Made by a program: the position numbers and the translations under genes. From Branchiostoma floridae (taxonomy: Eukaryota > Chordata > Leptocardii > Amphioxiformes > Branchiostomatidae), in NCBI RefSeq assembly GCF_000003815.2, contig NC_049986.1, forward strand, positions 11,175,827 through 11,239,826: a stretch of 64,000 nucleotides of DNA, read 5' to 3'. Numbering within the stretch: the first letter of the stretch is position 1; every line of letters starts with the position of its first letter. The notes beneath the pieces are model-generated. The model was not told the origin of the DNA and searched no databases. It worked only from the letters and a program-made list of their open reading frames with translations. Below, one piece after another: positions 62,591-64,000 of the stretch.

Positions 62591-63650
62591 GTTTCCCTGA
62601 GTCGGTTGTTGTTTAATATCCAAACCACAATGAACAAAGCTCTAGATGTTGTATCTCTCTAGATCTTGGTGTTCTGCCAACTGTTCAATCACCACACGAA
62701 GTGTTGTTTTTATGCACACGCCTACCCCGTGGGTTGTCCCATTATCCAAATGGGTACACCTAGGGTCAACAGTCAAACTTTGGGCAAATTATGCGAATAG
62801 CTGGGCGTGTGGTTCAATATTGAATGACTGCGTTACGCCTTAGAGTACCAACAACAGAAACAAATACGCAAATGAAGCTCTTTGACAAAAGTTGAAATAG
62901 ATCTATATATGTAGCCTCCAAAGCAGGCTCTATGACGTTTGTTTCACTGTTTATTTGTGTTGTTTTCTGATTATATAAAGTCTGTACTAAGAGCTACCTT
63001 TCTTTAAACACCATTGCGCAGCAACAAGTCTGAAGCTGTTTAATGGATAAAAAAAACGTCACCTTATATAGGAATTAAAATGGCATGTCATGAAGCCTTC
63101 TATGGAGGCTATAGCTTATCAGGAAGGGTTGTACCATTATAAATCCGGTTGGGGGTGCAGAACAAAAAGTGCAAGTCATGCGATTTAGCAAACACTTAAT
63201 ATCTAGATAAGGCCATGCCCTTCAAAACACGTTCTACAATGGGAATTCTATGCAAACTAGAAAGGCAACATTTTTGTAAAAATGCAGAATGTTTTCCCTG
63301 TAGCCTTTTGTAAAGCTAGGCACACAATACTATACCAATAGGCTAGCATATACAGTACATGTATATGTATTATGTGCGAAGGAAAAAAAGGGACACCTTA
63401 CATCTGCTTGTCTTTTGACCAGGTCACTAAACATATAATTATAGGCTCGCCCTATGATATTTGTGTAGGATTAAAAAGGCCCGCCCTACATCTGCTTGTT
63501 TTCTACCAGGTCATTAATGTAATTTATGCAACTAGGGCCATTTATTGAAGTACTGTGACAATGAATATACTTTTGGGCATACAAAAGAATATTCGCAATT
63601 GTGCTTGACATATTCAGTTTCTTTTTGTTCATTTTTGTGAAATAGATGTC

Positions 63651-63728
63651 ATTTGGAAAAGTCTCATAGGAAAAGTCTCAAGTAATTTGGAAAAGTCTCA
63701 TTTGGAAAAGTCTCAAGTCTCATTTGGA
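63651..63728. repeat. Short tandem repeat of TTTGGAAAAGTCTCA
   Basis: Four to five imperfect copies of a 14-18-bp unit. Confidence 0.85.
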
Positions 63729-63843
63729 CATTAATAATGAAGGCTTCCCCCACATTATTGAGAGAACTTTCTGCATCAACAGAGCTGCGCCATACATCTA
63801 CTTGATGTCTGTCCACCCTACATTTGCTGGCCGTGGAAAGTAC

Positions 63844-63875
63844 AGACGTCATCGTTGACGTCACCGTTGACGTCA
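63844..63875. promoter_or_regulatory. Paired CRE (TGACGTCA) sites
   Basis: Perfect palindromic CREs at 63856-63863 and 63868-63875 are spaced 12 bp apart, preceded by a related AGACGTCA at 63844-63851. CREB/ATF binding is inferred. Confidence 0.45.
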
Positions 63876-64000
63876 CTGTCAGTTGTAAGCTCTGATTGGT
63901 TCGTGGCAGAAGAAGAACACACCAGCAAAGACATTGTGTTTTTTGTCCCTATCGGGGACAACATAATAACCTCGTGAAAAGGGAGTCAAAATCTCATCTC

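Larger units (their letters stand above)
62591..64000. other. Region upstream of NMRAL1, no gene recognised
   Basis: This should hold the NMRAL1 promoter. No conserved coding sequence was seen. The right edge carries a short tandem repeat and paired CRE sites, which may belong to a gene beyond the window. Confidence 0.4.

Overview
The window looks like genomic DNA from a cephalochordate (amphioxus, Branchiostoma type), from a draft assembly with two N gaps (5862-6594 and 27100-27302). The evidence is multi-exon GT-AG genes with protein similarity to vertebrate orthologues, phase-consistent splicing, a chordate neverland oxygenase, an expanded-type fibrinogen-domain gene, and many short inverted-repeat transposons in introns and intergenic DNA. 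No prokaryotic features, CRISPR arrays or rRNA genes were seen.

Layout. A type II membrane protein with a fibrinogen-related domain (+, 720-5657, 9 exons) is followed by an N gap and intergenic DNA. SCAI (+, 8585-22049, 15 exons) comes next, with a long 3' UTR to about 24.2 kb. About 5 kb of transposon-rich DNA follows, including a 1.7 kb inverted-repeat element. neverland/cholesterol 7-desaturase (-, 35213-29268, 6 exons) is divergent from HSD17B8 (+, 36457-39054, 8 exons). DNTTIP2/Fcf2 (-, 53841-40868, 6 exons) converges on HSD17B8. NMRAL1-like (-, 62590-58034, 6 exons) closes the set. All exon models were joined by reading donor and acceptor sites and checking that phases close.

The genes are unrelated in pathway: lectin-like recognition, transcriptional corepression, sterol desaturation, mitochondrial fatty acid synthesis, rRNA processing and NADPH sensing. 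No operon logic is expected. HSD17B8, SCAI and fibrinogen-domain genes lie in the human MHC region or its chromosome 9 paralogon, so the linkage may be an ancestral remnant.

The most unusual signal is a family of four ultra-short palindromic insertions (14, 33, 36 and 39 bp). All begin CAAGGA and end TCCTTG, and each is flanked by a perfect, different 7-bp direct repeat. They look like mobile elements reduced to little more than two fused terminal inverted repeats. Other notable items are a GC-AG intron in NMRAL1, a three-copy splice-donor minisatellite and an E-box cluster in SCAI introns, and several MITE families present in two or more copies.
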